8,320 nt of DNA, taken from Chlamydiota bacterium (GTDB taxonomy: Bacteria > Chlamydiota > Chlamydiia > Chlamydiales > Rhabdochlamydiaceae). The stretch lies in the NCBI GenBank assembly GCA_013041585.1, contig JABEVM010000065.1, positions 1 through 8,320 on the forward strand, in the 5' to 3' direction. Below the pieces are notes generated by a model, which searched no databases, was not told the DNA's origin, and saw only the letters and a list, made by a program, of their open reading frames with translations. The position numbers and the translations under genes were made by a program. Shown piece after piece: positions 1 to 6,625 of this stretch (within the stretch, counting starts at the first letter, position 1; each line of letters starts with the position of its first letter).

Positions 1-86
1 ACTTTTTTCGTTGGAAAAACGTGTTTAAAATATATAATAAATTGATTATGAGTAAGTTAAGATTTCCGCTTTGTCAAATAGTTGTT

Positions 87-602
87 TTAATCCTTAGATA
101 AGCTCGTTTTCTCTTCTTTTTTCTTTATGAATAGCCACTGATTTTTGGCTGCATTTTTTAAACGAACGAGGCTAAAGATACCCTTTAATTTTTTTCCTTT
201 GAGAGAGAAATGAAAAGATCCTTTCTTTAATCCATCTAAGACTAGTTTTTCTGATTCTTCAGAATCTTCACCATCTACGTCATAGGTCCCTTTATCCCAA
301 ATGCTCACTGTCCCGGCGCCATAACCAGAGGGGATTGTTCCTTCAAAGTCTTTATAGTCATAGGGGTGGTCCTCTACCATGATAGCCAAACGTTTGATAG
401 TTGGATCTGTAGAAGGTTCTTTAGGAATCGCCCAGCTTTTTAATACCCCTTCCACTTCAAGTCGAAAGTCATAATGTAAATGAGTTGCGTGATGCTCTTG
501 CACAACGAAAACAAGTTTAGAACTTTTTTTCTTTTTTATTTTCGCGAGCGGTTCGTGAGAAGATTTGAGATCTCTCTTTGCCTTGTACTTAAAAAGACTC
601 AT
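87..602 (-). CDS. Standalone LigD-type 3'-phosphoesterase (PE domain) protein
   Basis: This 171-residue protein is a single 3'-phosphoesterase domain, the module normally found at the N-terminus of bacterial NHEJ ligase D. In that family it removes 3'-phosphates and trims 3'-ribonucleotides at DNA ends, using a metal. The signature runs from FVVQEHHATHLHYDFRLE (32-49) through SWAIPKEPS and VEDHPYDY (76-83) to FEGTIPSGYGAG (86-97), and ends with KLKGIFSLVR and WLFIKKK. The residues I recall as catalytic or metal/phosphate-binding in Pseudomonas LigD all have counterparts at a constant offset of five: H37, H43, D45, R47, K61, R71, E77, H79 and Y83. It should therefore be active. The N-terminal 30 residues are lysine-rich, as expected for a DNA-binding tail. 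There is no polymerase or ligase domain, and no Ku gene in the window. GAGGT lies 5 bases before the ATG, which supports this start. It acts in the cytoplasm. The partner ligase, if any, is unknown. Confidence 0.93.
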   Translation of the reverse strand: MSLFKYKAKRDLKSSHEPLAKIKKKKSSKLVFVVQEHHATHLHYDFRLEVEGVLKSWAIPKEPSTDPTIKRLAIMVEDHPYDYKDFEGTIPSGYGAGTVSIWDKGTYDVDGEDSEESEKLVLDGLKKGSFHFSLKGKKLKGIFSLVRLKNAAKNQWLFIKKKEEKTSLSKD

Positions 603-654
603 ACGTTACCTCTTTTTCAAGTAGTAGCAAATATTTTTTTAAAACAGAATCCAT

Positions 655-672
655 AAATTTTACATAAAATTT
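655..672. repeat. AT-only palindrome in the divergent promoter region
   Basis: AAATTTTA and TAAAATTT form a perfect 8-bp inverted repeat separated by CA. It lies between the divergently transcribed phosphoesterase and YqeY genes. Each arm contains a TAAAAT-like -10 hexamer, one per strand, so it could be a two-way promoter core or an operator. AT-only palindromes arise easily by chance in DNA of this composition, and I find no convincing -35 element for either direction. Confidence 0.25.
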
Positions 673-718
673 GAATCATCTCCTTGCTATTTGCGTAAGT
701 CATCCTTAGACAGCCAGG

Positions 719-744
719 GTTTTTGATTGGGGAAAATCAAAAAC
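719..744 (+). promoter_or_regulatory. 10-bp hairpin upstream of the YqeY gene
   Basis: GTTTTTGATT (719-728) and AATCAAAAAC (735-744) pair perfectly around a GGGGAA loop, 43 bases before the YqeY start codon. It lacks the T-tract expected of a terminator on the plus strand. The 3' arm can alternatively pair with TGATT at 745-749, and AATCAA recurs at 771-776 directly against the ribosome-binding site. It may be an operator or a leader-RNA structure; the function is inferred from position only. Confidence 0.35.
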
Positions 745-787
745 TGATTTAAGCTGTAGTAACAAAAATGAATCAAGGGGATGGGTT

Positions 788-1225
788 ATGACGCTTATTG
801 AAAAAATCAATCACGATATTAAAGAGGCGATGCGAAGTAAAAATCAGCTTAGACTAGACACACTACGCATGCTCAAATCAAAAATATTGGCTGTTGATGC
901 TAGAGCAGGTCTTCCCGATTCAGAAGTTGTAAAGCTATTCAAAACATACTTTAGTAACCTTCAAGATGCGCTAGATCAAGCTCAAACTCTTAATCGTCCC
1001 GAGGCTGCTCAGAAATTGAAAAGTGAACTGGATATCGTACAGGAGTATTTACCTAAAGCTCCTTCTCAAGAAGAAACTAAAAAAATCGTCTTACAGGCGA
1101 TTGCTGATTCTGGTGCTAAGACCAAAAAAGATTTGGGACTTGTCATGAAGAGCATCATGAAGATCAACAATACTGTTGATGGAAAGCTCGCCAGAGATTT
1201 GGCAAGCCAATTACTTCCCGATTAG
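788..1225 (+). CDS. yqeY: YqeY / GatB-like domain protein
   Basis: The 145-residue protein matches the YqeY family in length (about 147) and throughout its sequence. An N-terminal helical part includes LRMLKS (26-31), the middle has a conserved E..IVQEYLP (83-89), and the C-terminal part has DLGLVMK (115-121) and a DGK motif (131-133). The C-terminal half resembles the tail domain of GatB, the subunit of the tRNA-dependent amidotransferase that binds the tRNA elbow. YqeY proteins are therefore thought to contact tRNA or aminoacyl-tRNA, but no biochemical role is settled. It is cytoplasmic, with no signal or membrane segment. AAGGGG at 775-780, seven bases before the ATG, sets the start. An upstream hairpin (719-744) may influence expression. 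The gene stands alone, convergent with the transporter gene. The product call is firm and the function is not. Confidence 0.93.
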   Translation: MTLIEKINHDIKEAMRSKNQLRLDTLRMLKSKILAVDARAGLPDSEVVKLFKTYFSNLQDALDQAQTLNRPEAAQKLKSELDIVQEYLPKAPSQEETKKIVLQAIADSGAKTKKDLGLVMKSIMKINNTVDGKLARDLASQLLPD

Positions 1226-1252
1226 ACAAAGAAACCGTGTTTTGGTTTTGTC
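1225..1252 (+). terminator. Weak hairpin after YqeY, possible terminator
   Basis: GACAAA (1225-1230) pairs with TTTGTC (1247-1252), and ACC with GGT inside, leaving a three-base bulge. It starts on the last base of the YqeY stop codon and is followed by TTCCT rather than a long T-run. A second small hairpin, CTTGA-AAAC-TCAAG (1306-1319), lies nearer the convergent transporter gene. Neither is a textbook intrinsic terminator, though a bidirectional role in this 107-base convergent gap is plausible. Confidence 0.3.
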
Positions 1253-1332
1253 TTCCTAATCAGGTTTGCCAAGTGTGCTTCAGTTTTGAGCATAAACAGG
1301 GAACACTTGAAAACTCAAGGGATGCACTTTCC

Positions 1333-2523
1333 TTATCTAGATTTCTTAAATAGTCGGTCGATTTCATCTAAACTTTTCTTTTTTGTTTCTGGAATAGATC
1401 CATAAAAAAAACCAAATCCGATAAGACAAAAACCTGCGTAAATAAGAAAGGTACCGCCTACTGTCAGATACCCTACCAAAGGAAGAAAAGTTAAAGTGAT
1501 GAAATAGTTTACAGACCATCCAATCATTCCCATTAGACTCATTACATGACCGCGTACTTGTACAGGACTGATCTCTCCAATCACTAGCGGCGGAACAGGT
1601 CCCATTCCCAATGAATAAAAAGCTATATAAAACAAAAGGCAGATCAAAGTGACAAGGGGGGTTGGAAAAAGAAAAATAGTAAAGAGAGTCAGTGCCATTC
1701 CCCACAAGGATGTAAATAGTAGGAAACGACGCCCGAGCCTATCAATGACCCAAAAAGAGACTAGAATCGCGCAAAGATAGACAAGTCCAATCAAAATGGT
1801 TGCTAAAAGAGAACTCTTTGGATCGGCAAAACCTACACTTTCAAATACACTTGGAGCAAAAAAGAACACGGCGGCGCTTCCACAGAGAGCTTGAAAAAAA
1901 GAAAGAGCGAGCACAACTTTAAAGCGAGGAAGGTAAGAAGGGTCTATTACACGTTTCCATGAAGCTTCCGATCGCTTGGCTTTATCAATACTTTCTGGGA
2001 CGAAGAAAAGGCCCGCCCCTTGAATCAGAGCGGGAAGAATCGCAACACCAAACATCATGCGCCAATCTTCGAATAGATAATTGCAAATATAGGCAAAGAG
2101 AGAGCCCAATGCGATTCCAATTTGGTTGAGATTCAAAATGGCGCCTCTCGTTTCTGCAGGGGCCATTTCAATGAGATAAATGGGGGAGACAACGACGGCA
2201 ATTCCACACCCAGCTCCCACCAAAAACCGTCCCACTAACAAAATAGGAAATGTAGGAGCCCATACACAAAGTAGTTCTCCTATAAGAAAGAAGCCGCTGC
2301 TTAGCAGTAAGGAAGGTTTTCTACCAATGACATTCGATAAAATTCCCGCAAATGCAGCTATACAAAGCCCTACCATTGCCATGGCAACCAAGAACCCTTC
2401 TTGAAGGGCGGTCAAAGAAAAGGTTTTTGTGAGATAAAGCAAAGCGCCCGCAATTACTGCAGTGTTGTAGCCGTATTGCAATCCGCTCAATGAAGGGATG
2501 ATAAGATTTTTATCTACTTTCAT
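1333..2523 (-). CDS. MFS transporter, sugar porter family
   Basis: This is an inner-membrane secondary transporter of the major facilitator superfamily with twelve predicted helices in two blocks of six. Residue numbers here count from the upstream ATG at 2535. Sugar-porter hallmarks are present: YGYNTAVIAGAL in helix 1 (21-32), GRK (71-73) in the 2-3 loop, RFLVGAGCGI..SPIYLIEMAPAETRG across helix 4 (103-131), PESIDKAKR after helix 6, DRLGRR (265-270) in the 8-9 loop, GPVPPLVIGE (312-321) in helix 10 and PETKKKSLDEI (382-392) at the C-terminus. Several usual sugar contacts differ. The helix-7 QQLSGIN motif reads QALCGSA (215-221) and the GPxPW tryptophan is proline (316), so the substrate may not be a common hexose. 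I chose the ATG at 2523 because GGAG sits six bases before it. The ATG at 2535 has no such site and would add four residues. Substrate unknown. Confidence 0.9.
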   Translation of the reverse strand: MKVDKNLIIPSLSGLQYGYNTAVIAGALLYLTKTFSLTALQEGFLVAMAMVGLCIAAFAGILSNVIGRKPSLLLSSGFFLIGELLCVWAPTFPILLVGRFLVGAGCGIAVVVSPIYLIEMAPAETRGAILNLNQIGIALGSLFAYICNYLFEDWRMMFGVAILPALIQGAGLFFVPESIDKAKRSEASWKRVIDPSYLPRFKVVLALSFFQALCGSAAVFFFAPSVFESVGFADPKSSLLATILIGLVYLCAILVSFWVIDRLGRRFLLFTSLWGMALTLFTIFLFPTPLVTLICLLFYIAFYSLGMGPVPPLVIGEISPVQVRGHVMSLMGMIGWSVNYFITLTFLPLVGYLTVGGTFLIYAGFCLIGFGFFYGSIPETKKKSLDEIDRLFKKSR

Positions 2524-2529
2524 TTGCAG

Positions 2530-2533
2530 CTCC
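2530..2533 (-). promoter_or_regulatory. Ribosome-binding site fixing the transporter start
   Basis: GGAG lies six bases upstream of the ATG at 2521-2523. It overlaps the alternative upstream ATG (2533-2535), which itself is preceded only by A-rich sequence. This favours the shorter, 396-residue transporter. Confidence 0.6.
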
Positions 2534-2711
2534 ATTTTCTTTGCATAGTAGGATCGCCGATTTTTTTAGAGAAGTGTTTTGTCTGTGAAATACAAATAAA
2601 ATATTTATAATTGGCTAAAATGGAAATCTCTTAGAGCTGAGCTTCCCTTTCATAAGGAGATATGTATTTTCGATGACGTGGCGCTTATAAAATAGCTTCT
2701 TCTACAACTCC

Positions 2712-2775
2712 CTGACTGTTCATTATTCGTAACTGTTCAATATATAATGAACAGCTGAATCCAGTGAACAGTTAG
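2712..2775. repeat. Four-arm interlocking inverted-repeat cluster (CTGTTCA core)
   Basis: Four copies of a CTGTTCA/TGAACAG core occur in 64 bases, two in each orientation. CTGTTCATTAT (2716-2726) is a perfect 11-bp inverted match to ATAATGAACAG (2744-2754), and TAACTGTTCA (2730-2739) is a perfect 10-bp match to TGAACAGTTA (2765-2774). These two pairings interlock. Because the core is shared, a nested alternative also exists: an outer stem of 2712-2722 with 2765-2775 (10 of 11 Watson-Crick, one G-T) and an inner stem of 2733-2739 with 2748-2754. A TATAAT hexamer (2743-2748) lies in the centre. It may be a multi-site operator for a dimeric regulator of the transporter gene, or a folded RNA; neither is proven. 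Confidence 0.6.
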
Positions 2776-2790
2776 AGATCAAAATATTTA

Positions 2791-2833
2791 AAAATCAAAA
2801 ACTTGTGTTATTTGTGTATTCATTGAATAACAC
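2791..2833 (-). terminator. Likely intrinsic terminator of the tRNA gene
   Basis: Read on the minus strand, GTGTTATT (2833-2826) pairs perfectly with AATAACAC (2812-2805) around a 13-base loop. After AAG comes TTTTTGATTTTT. This lies 47 bases past the tRNA 3' end in the right orientation. The stem is AT-rich and so only moderately stable, but the T-run is good. Confidence 0.5.
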
Positions 2834-2879
2834 GATTCTTTAAATTTTTTCTACTGACGTCTAAACTCTGGAGGAAATT

Positions 2880-2953
<74 letters not shown>

Positions 2954-2965
2954 GGAGAGGGCACT

Positions 2966-2995
2966 ACTATACGCTAAGAGGCTTAGGCAAAGCAA
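2966..2995 (-). promoter_or_regulatory. Candidate promoter of the tRNA gene
   Basis: On the minus strand, TTGCTT (2995-2990) and TATAGT (2971-2966) are separated by 18 bases. The -10 ends 12 bases before the mature tRNA 5' end, which would give a leader of about five bases for RNase P to remove. The element sits just past the stop codon of the BON-DUF1207 gene, so the tRNA may be independently transcribed. Confidence 0.45.
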
Positions 2996-3002
2996 GGGTT
3001 TT

Positions 3003-4253
3003 TTAGAATCCCCAGGAGAAGCCGACTTCTCCATAGCTGGTCCGCTTTCTAAAGAACTGGCCTTCATAAGAATATCCATTATGGTAATCTATGTAGATAC
3101 GCATTTTCCTGCCGATCCCTTGGAGCTTGCTCAGCTCGTATCCGAGCATGAAAGTCTCGTCAAATTCCCATTTTCGGATCTGCCAGTTTTCTATATGGAA
3201 AGCAAAGAAACAGGTTCCATAGAGTTGGTGGTAGTCTACTTTGTGGCCTAAGAAACGAAATTCTGCGCCATACTCGACATAGAAAGTTCTCATTGGGTAG
3301 GTGTGGTCGCTATGTAAGATAATACCCGGACCGATATATCCGCGGATCCCACTTGTAAATTGATAGGCGGCAAATAGGTCCATCGCTTCGAAGCTTGGAT
3401 TTTTTCTCTTATCCAAATAATAAGGTCTGTTAACTAGGAACTCATCGCCAAGGTGACTTGATATATGGTACAGGCGATATCTAAAAGACCACTTATCTAC
3501 TGCGTAAGTAAGAGGGATGCCTAGATAATAATCTGTGTTGACAAGCTCGCAAGATTCTCCATCTTTTTTTCGTGGGATATCATGATAGTTAAATACTGCC
3601 CAGATCCCAGCTTCGATACCGATTTGAAGGTCGCCATGCCATCTGAATGTATCTTTCCAACGGAAGATAGGGAAGTTATCACCAAGCGCTACTGCGGCGG
3701 CTACTGTCCCTACGACAGCATCTCCTCCACGATATGCAATCGAATATCTCGGTTGTCTTGGATCAGCTACGAGGGGAACGAAAAGAACTGTTGATTCCGG
3801 AAACCATATTCCGTTGACTCTTGGTCTTTCAATATAAAGGGCTCTGGCAGCTTCTTCTTTCGCAGAAAGTTTTTCTTCTACTTCTACAGATTTAACACCG
3901 GGTATATCTTTGACAAATTCCACGATACTCTTTGCAATGAGTTCGTTCTTTGGTAAATTTGAAAGAGTAACTTTATGGTCTTTGACGGTAACCAAAACAG
4001 CGAATTCACTATAGTGAATGTCGATGAGAGCTTGTATATAACCTTCTAAATAGGGATCGGTGGCGTCTTCGAAATTTTCTACAGGCAGGCTATCTGCTCT
4101 TGTTAAGAGATAAGTCTCTAGGCCTACGTGAGCCACTTCTTTATCTTCTGCAGGAAGATCGGAAGAAATCTCACCTTGATCTGCGAAGATGACTAAAGGA
4201 CATGCACAGATCAGTGTTTTTACGAGCGATGCGAGTTTAGCATTCATTTTCAT
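3003..4253 (-). CDS. Secreted BON + DUF1207 envelope protein
   Basis: This 416-residue protein opens with a signal peptide (basic MKMNAK, hydrophobic core to about A24). Residues 66-128 look like a BON domain, a periplasmic/lipid-binding fold: an alpha-beta pattern with a V.V.DHKVTLSNL turn and the typical PGVKSVEVEE end. Residues from about 149 match DUF1207, a family of uncharacterised probable outer-membrane proteins, with WFPE, FVPLVADPRQPRYS (158-171), the VNTDYYLGIPLTY strand (238-250) and RYRLYHISSHLGDEF (258-272). The rest alternates aromatic and polar residues as in beta strands, and the chain ends in phenylalanine, a common outer-membrane barrel assembly signal. I infer a barrel with a periplasmic BON domain. 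The role is unknown. There is no strong Shine-Dalgarno, and the ATG at 4247 (MNAKL) is an alternative start. It lies 86 bases downstream of the LOG-like gene and has its own candidate promoter. Confidence 0.85.
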   Translation of the reverse strand: MKMNAKLASLVKTLICACPLVIFADQGEISSDLPAEDKEVAHVGLETYLLTRADSLPVENFEDATDPYLEGYIQALIDIHYSEFAVLVTVKDHKVTLSNLPKNELIAKSIVEFVKDIPGVKSVEVEEKLSAKEEAARALYIERPRVNGIWFPESTVLFVPLVADPRQPRYSIAYRGGDAVVGTVAAAVALGDNFPIFRWKDTFRWHGDLQIGIEAGIWAVFNYHDIPRKKDGESCELVNTDYYLGIPLTYAVDKWSFRYRLYHISSHLGDEFLVNRPYYLDKRKNPSFEAMDLFAAYQFTSGIRGYIGPGIILHSDHTYPMRTFYVEYGAEFRFLGHKVDYHQLYGTCFFAFHIENWQIRKWEFDETFMLGYELSKLQGIGRKMRIYIDYHNGYSYEGQFFRKRTSYGEVGFSWGF

Positions 4254-4288
4254 TTGAGGCGGCCTATCAGAGTTGTTGTGTTAACGCA

Positions 4289-4318
4289 CTTATAAACAAA
4301 GAGAAAAATTATCTGCAA
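4289..4318 (-). promoter_or_regulatory. Candidate promoter of the BON-DUF1207 gene
   Basis: On the minus strand, TTGCAG (4318-4313) is followed after 18 bases by TATAAG (4294-4289). The predicted start of transcription would lie about 30 bases before the ATG. The -10 is good and the -35 poor. The upstream T-rich tract has no hairpin, so read-through from the LOG-like gene is also possible. Confidence 0.35.
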
Positions 4319-4339
4319 AAAAAATTATTTAAACTTCGA

Positions 4340-6532
4340 TTAAAAAGTATCACAAAACCCGTCAGGGAAGACAGGACCGTTTTTTCCAATAGGCAACGTT
4401 CCTTGGAAAAATTTGCGATAGATCTCTAATCCTTGCTTTGCTGTCTGAATGCAATAAAAGCAGTTGCTGACCCATTCAGAACCTTTAATTGTTCCTGCAG
4501 CTAGGTTGCATTGGAATCTTGTAGTAATTTTCTCTTGCCAATATTTTTTTTCGCCGAATAGAAGAACGGGAGAAGGAGGAGAAGATCCCACTTTCCTTCG
4601 AACCTCTTCGAGAGTAAATTCAAAATCAGTTCCGATCCCTCCGCTGAGGAGTATTGGAAAATCAAGGTTGAATTCAGCTTGTCTTTCTACGAGCCTATCA
4701 AGTCTATACGTCATTTTGGCATCGATATAAGGATTTTGTTTTTGCTCATTGATCACATCATTTTCTTTCCCGCCAAAATCGATGATGTTTGCGCAAGATA
4801 AAATCTGTAAAGACTTTGCAACGCGGTTGCCAAGCTCCATGGACCCGGGGCCTCCTCCTGTGACTAAAGCAACGGGTGTGCCTTTCTGCAAAAGTGGATG
4901 ATTTGTCTCTTCTCTCATTTGTAAAATACCTTTAAGGAGAGCTGTGAGTTCTTTTTCAAAATCTCCTTCGATGAGATTGGATCCATAGATTCCAAAAAAA
5001 GTAGCCCTTAGAAAATCCTGGATCGATTTTTGTGGGACGAACATACCTGAATCTTTTTCCGATCTTGGGATGTACTGAAGGATCGTATCAGAGGACTCAT
5101 CGACCCAATAGACCGGAATGGCAAATTTAGCAAGATCGAGCAAGAAAGAGCGATCTTCGTGAGAAAAGAAATTGCCATGAGATAGAGAAGGAAACTGAAA
5201 ATAAATTCCTTTCAAAAATCTTTGGATGATGTCGTTAATGAGCATTCTTTTCATTAAAGGTGAAGGAAAATATCTGGTTAGTAAAATCCCTTCACTCGTA
5301 ATCAAACCATCTTCGATGCTTTTGAGAAATGGGTAAGAGGGTTGTTGCTCAATATATCTTTCGACCATGAGCGCTTGTCTAGTTGGATGGATTAGCCCTG
5401 GAAATTCGTTTTTATGATGCTCTCTAATAATCCAATCAGATGCAGAAAGTTTTAAGAGTTGTTCTCCCTTAACGATGAATACAGCTGCTTTTTTTGCGAT
5501 TGGGTTTATCGGCGCTGTTTCAAAAGCTTTGAATAAAGTGTCAGGCTTTTCTAAACAATCTTGAAGTTGGTCCCTGTCTGCAAAAAATACGTGTTCGCGA
5601 TGCGGCTCTAACGTGTAAAACTCTAATGGGATATCATTGAACCCTTTTGTAGAATTCCCGAAAAGCTCATAGATATCTCCTGACGCTCTTGTATCTGGTT
5701 GTAGTACTGATGCGGAAGTGTGGTGGTATCCTTCGGGAAGAAGTTCTTCTGTTACTTTTCCAAATACAGTACGAATGTGCAAAGGAGGGGTTTGTACGAG
5801 TAAAATCTTCCCAGGCTTCACTTCCCTTTCTTTATTAGGATTGGGAACTTGATGGATTTGCAGAAGATTTCTTGTGCGAATAGAAGGATATAATAAAGCT
5901 TTTGTCAGGGACGGGATGAAATTTTCTATTTGAGAATCATATTCAAGGATCCCTTTTTTTAGAGAGATAAAAGCGACCGCTCTTCCTTGAATTTTTTCTA
6001 AAATCAGATCATCGCTTCCTTGCAGTCCTCCTAAAGATAAAAGAGGATTTCCTGATCTATCTGCTCTTCCAAACATCCTAAGTAAATATTCAGGATCGCG
6101 AACTCTTCGGCGCTCATCCGCCGCAAACAGTTTACCTATGTAGGCGCCGACAGCTAGGTGCTCCAGAATCTTAACTGCTATGGGATCGAGTGCTTGCAAA
6201 GTTACAGTGATATAGGCGCATTGGTTTTTTGGCTCAAAAATATAATTTGTGCCAATTCCGTTTAATCCGAGCTGCGCTAACGTACTTTTAATATTGAAAA
6301 TCACCCGCTCTTTTTCTATCTGAAAGCCGACGAATGCCGGAGAAATTTTTTCAATAAAAACAGTTGCTTCCGCGGTTGACTTATCAATATGTGTTAAATG
6401 AGTAATCCTTCCATCAGGTGTGACTAAATCGTAATGATCTGAGAACAGGTAACTTTCCATGCGATATTGAGGATGGTTGGTTGTTTTAAGTGTCTTACCA
6501 ATTGATAACAGTTTAAAAACTTTTCTGTACAT
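4340..6532 (-). CDS. Large protein with C-terminal LOG-like Rossmann domain
   Basis: A 730-residue cytoplasmic protein with no signal peptide or membrane helix. The C-terminal part (about 550-710) has the LOG/TIGR00730 Rossmann pattern. VALVTGGGPGSMELGNRVA (554-572) is the nucleotide-binding glycine loop, VERQ (615-618) sits where the family ERK arginine lies, and SGGIGTDFE (630-638) corresponds to the PGGxGTxxE catalytic motif with its first proline replaced by serine. LOG enzymes hydrolyse nucleoside 5'-monophosphates to base and ribose phosphate; E. coli PpnN is a large relative. R617 and E638 are retained, so activity is possible. I do not recognise residues 1 to about 540. They are mixed alpha/beta, with a basic stretch at RRRVRDPEYLLRMFGR (141-156), and no repeats. 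The ATG at 6532 lacks a clear Shine-Dalgarno; M25 (6460) is an alternative. The frame remains open for over 40 codons upstream without an ATG. Confidence 0.75.
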   Translation of the reverse strand: MYRKVFKLLSIGKTLKTTNHPQYRMESYLFSDHYDLVTPDGRITHLTHIDKSTAEATVFIEKISPAFVGFQIEKERVIFNIKSTLAQLGLNGIGTNYIFEPKNQCAYITVTLQALDPIAVKILEHLAVGAYIGKLFAADERRRVRDPEYLLRMFGRADRSGNPLLSLGGLQGSDDLILEKIQGRAVAFISLKKGILEYDSQIENFIPSLTKALLYPSIRTRNLLQIHQVPNPNKEREVKPGKILLVQTPPLHIRTVFGKVTEELLPEGYHHTSASVLQPDTRASGDIYELFGNSTKGFNDIPLEFYTLEPHREHVFFADRDQLQDCLEKPDTLFKAFETAPINPIAKKAAVFIVKGEQLLKLSASDWIIREHHKNEFPGLIHPTRQALMVERYIEQQPSYPFLKSIEDGLITSEGILLTRYFPSPLMKRMLINDIIQRFLKGIYFQFPSLSHGNFFSHEDRSFLLDLAKFAIPVYWVDESSDTILQYIPRSEKDSGMFVPQKSIQDFLRATFFGIYGSNLIEGDFEKELTALLKGILQMREETNHPLLQKGTPVALVTGGGPGSMELGNRVAKSLQILSCANIIDFGGKENDVINEQKQNPYIDAKMTYRLDRLVERQAEFNLDFPILLSGGIGTDFEFTLEEVRRKVGSSPPSPVLLFGEKKYWQEKITTRFQCNLAAGTIKGSEWVSNCFYCIQTAKQGLEIYRKFFQGTLPIGKNGPVFPDGFCDTF

Positions 6533-6625
6533 ACGATTTGCAAAATAAGCTCTTTGCTGGGAATAGATTACGCTGCGGATTTTTGTGGGAAAAATGTAGA
6601 CAAGCTCTTGGAAATAGAGAGGTTT

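Larger units (their letters stand above)
2536..2879. other. Intergenic region between transporter and tRNA genes
   Basis: No gene of credible length is visible here on either strand. It holds a four-arm inverted-repeat cluster (2712-2775) and a hairpin with a T-run downstream of the tRNA (2791-2833). The stretch just upstream of the transporter (2585-2630) is very AT-rich and must contain its promoter unless that gene is read from the tRNA side, but I could not pick out a convincing -35/-10 pair. An AAGGAG followed too closely by ATG at 2655-2664 opens only a four-codon frame. Confidence 0.6.

Noticed and set aside
72..77. A perfect TTGACA on the minus strand just after the phosphoesterase stop codon, as a promoter pointing out of the window
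   Set aside because: No acceptable -10 lies at 15-19 bases; the nearest CATAAT is about 21 bases away and no downstream gene is visible.
1..86. Possible intrinsic terminator or partial gene at the left edge
   Set aside because: Only a four-bp CGTT/AACG stem near a T-run and no coding frame with a ribosome-binding site; too weak to call.
768..791. A seven-codon frame (MNQGDGL) whose stop overlaps the YqeY start codon
   Set aside because: It has no ribosome-binding site of its own; the overlap is a by-product of the real ribosome-binding site and start.
2180..2404. Open frames opposite or across the transporter and other genes (for example 2180-2404 plus, 4464-4730 plus, 3582-3794 plus, 7160-7372 minus, 7666-7875 minus, 7787-7972 plus, 1364-1705 minus)
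   Set aside because: They lie fully within well-supported genes in other frames, have no recognisable domains and lack good start signals.
2655..2673. A strong AAGGAG followed by ATG in the transporter-tRNA gap, as a possible tiny gene or leader peptide
   Set aside because: The spacing is only two bases from GGAG to ATG and the frame ends after four codons. A second ATG nearby also ends after five.
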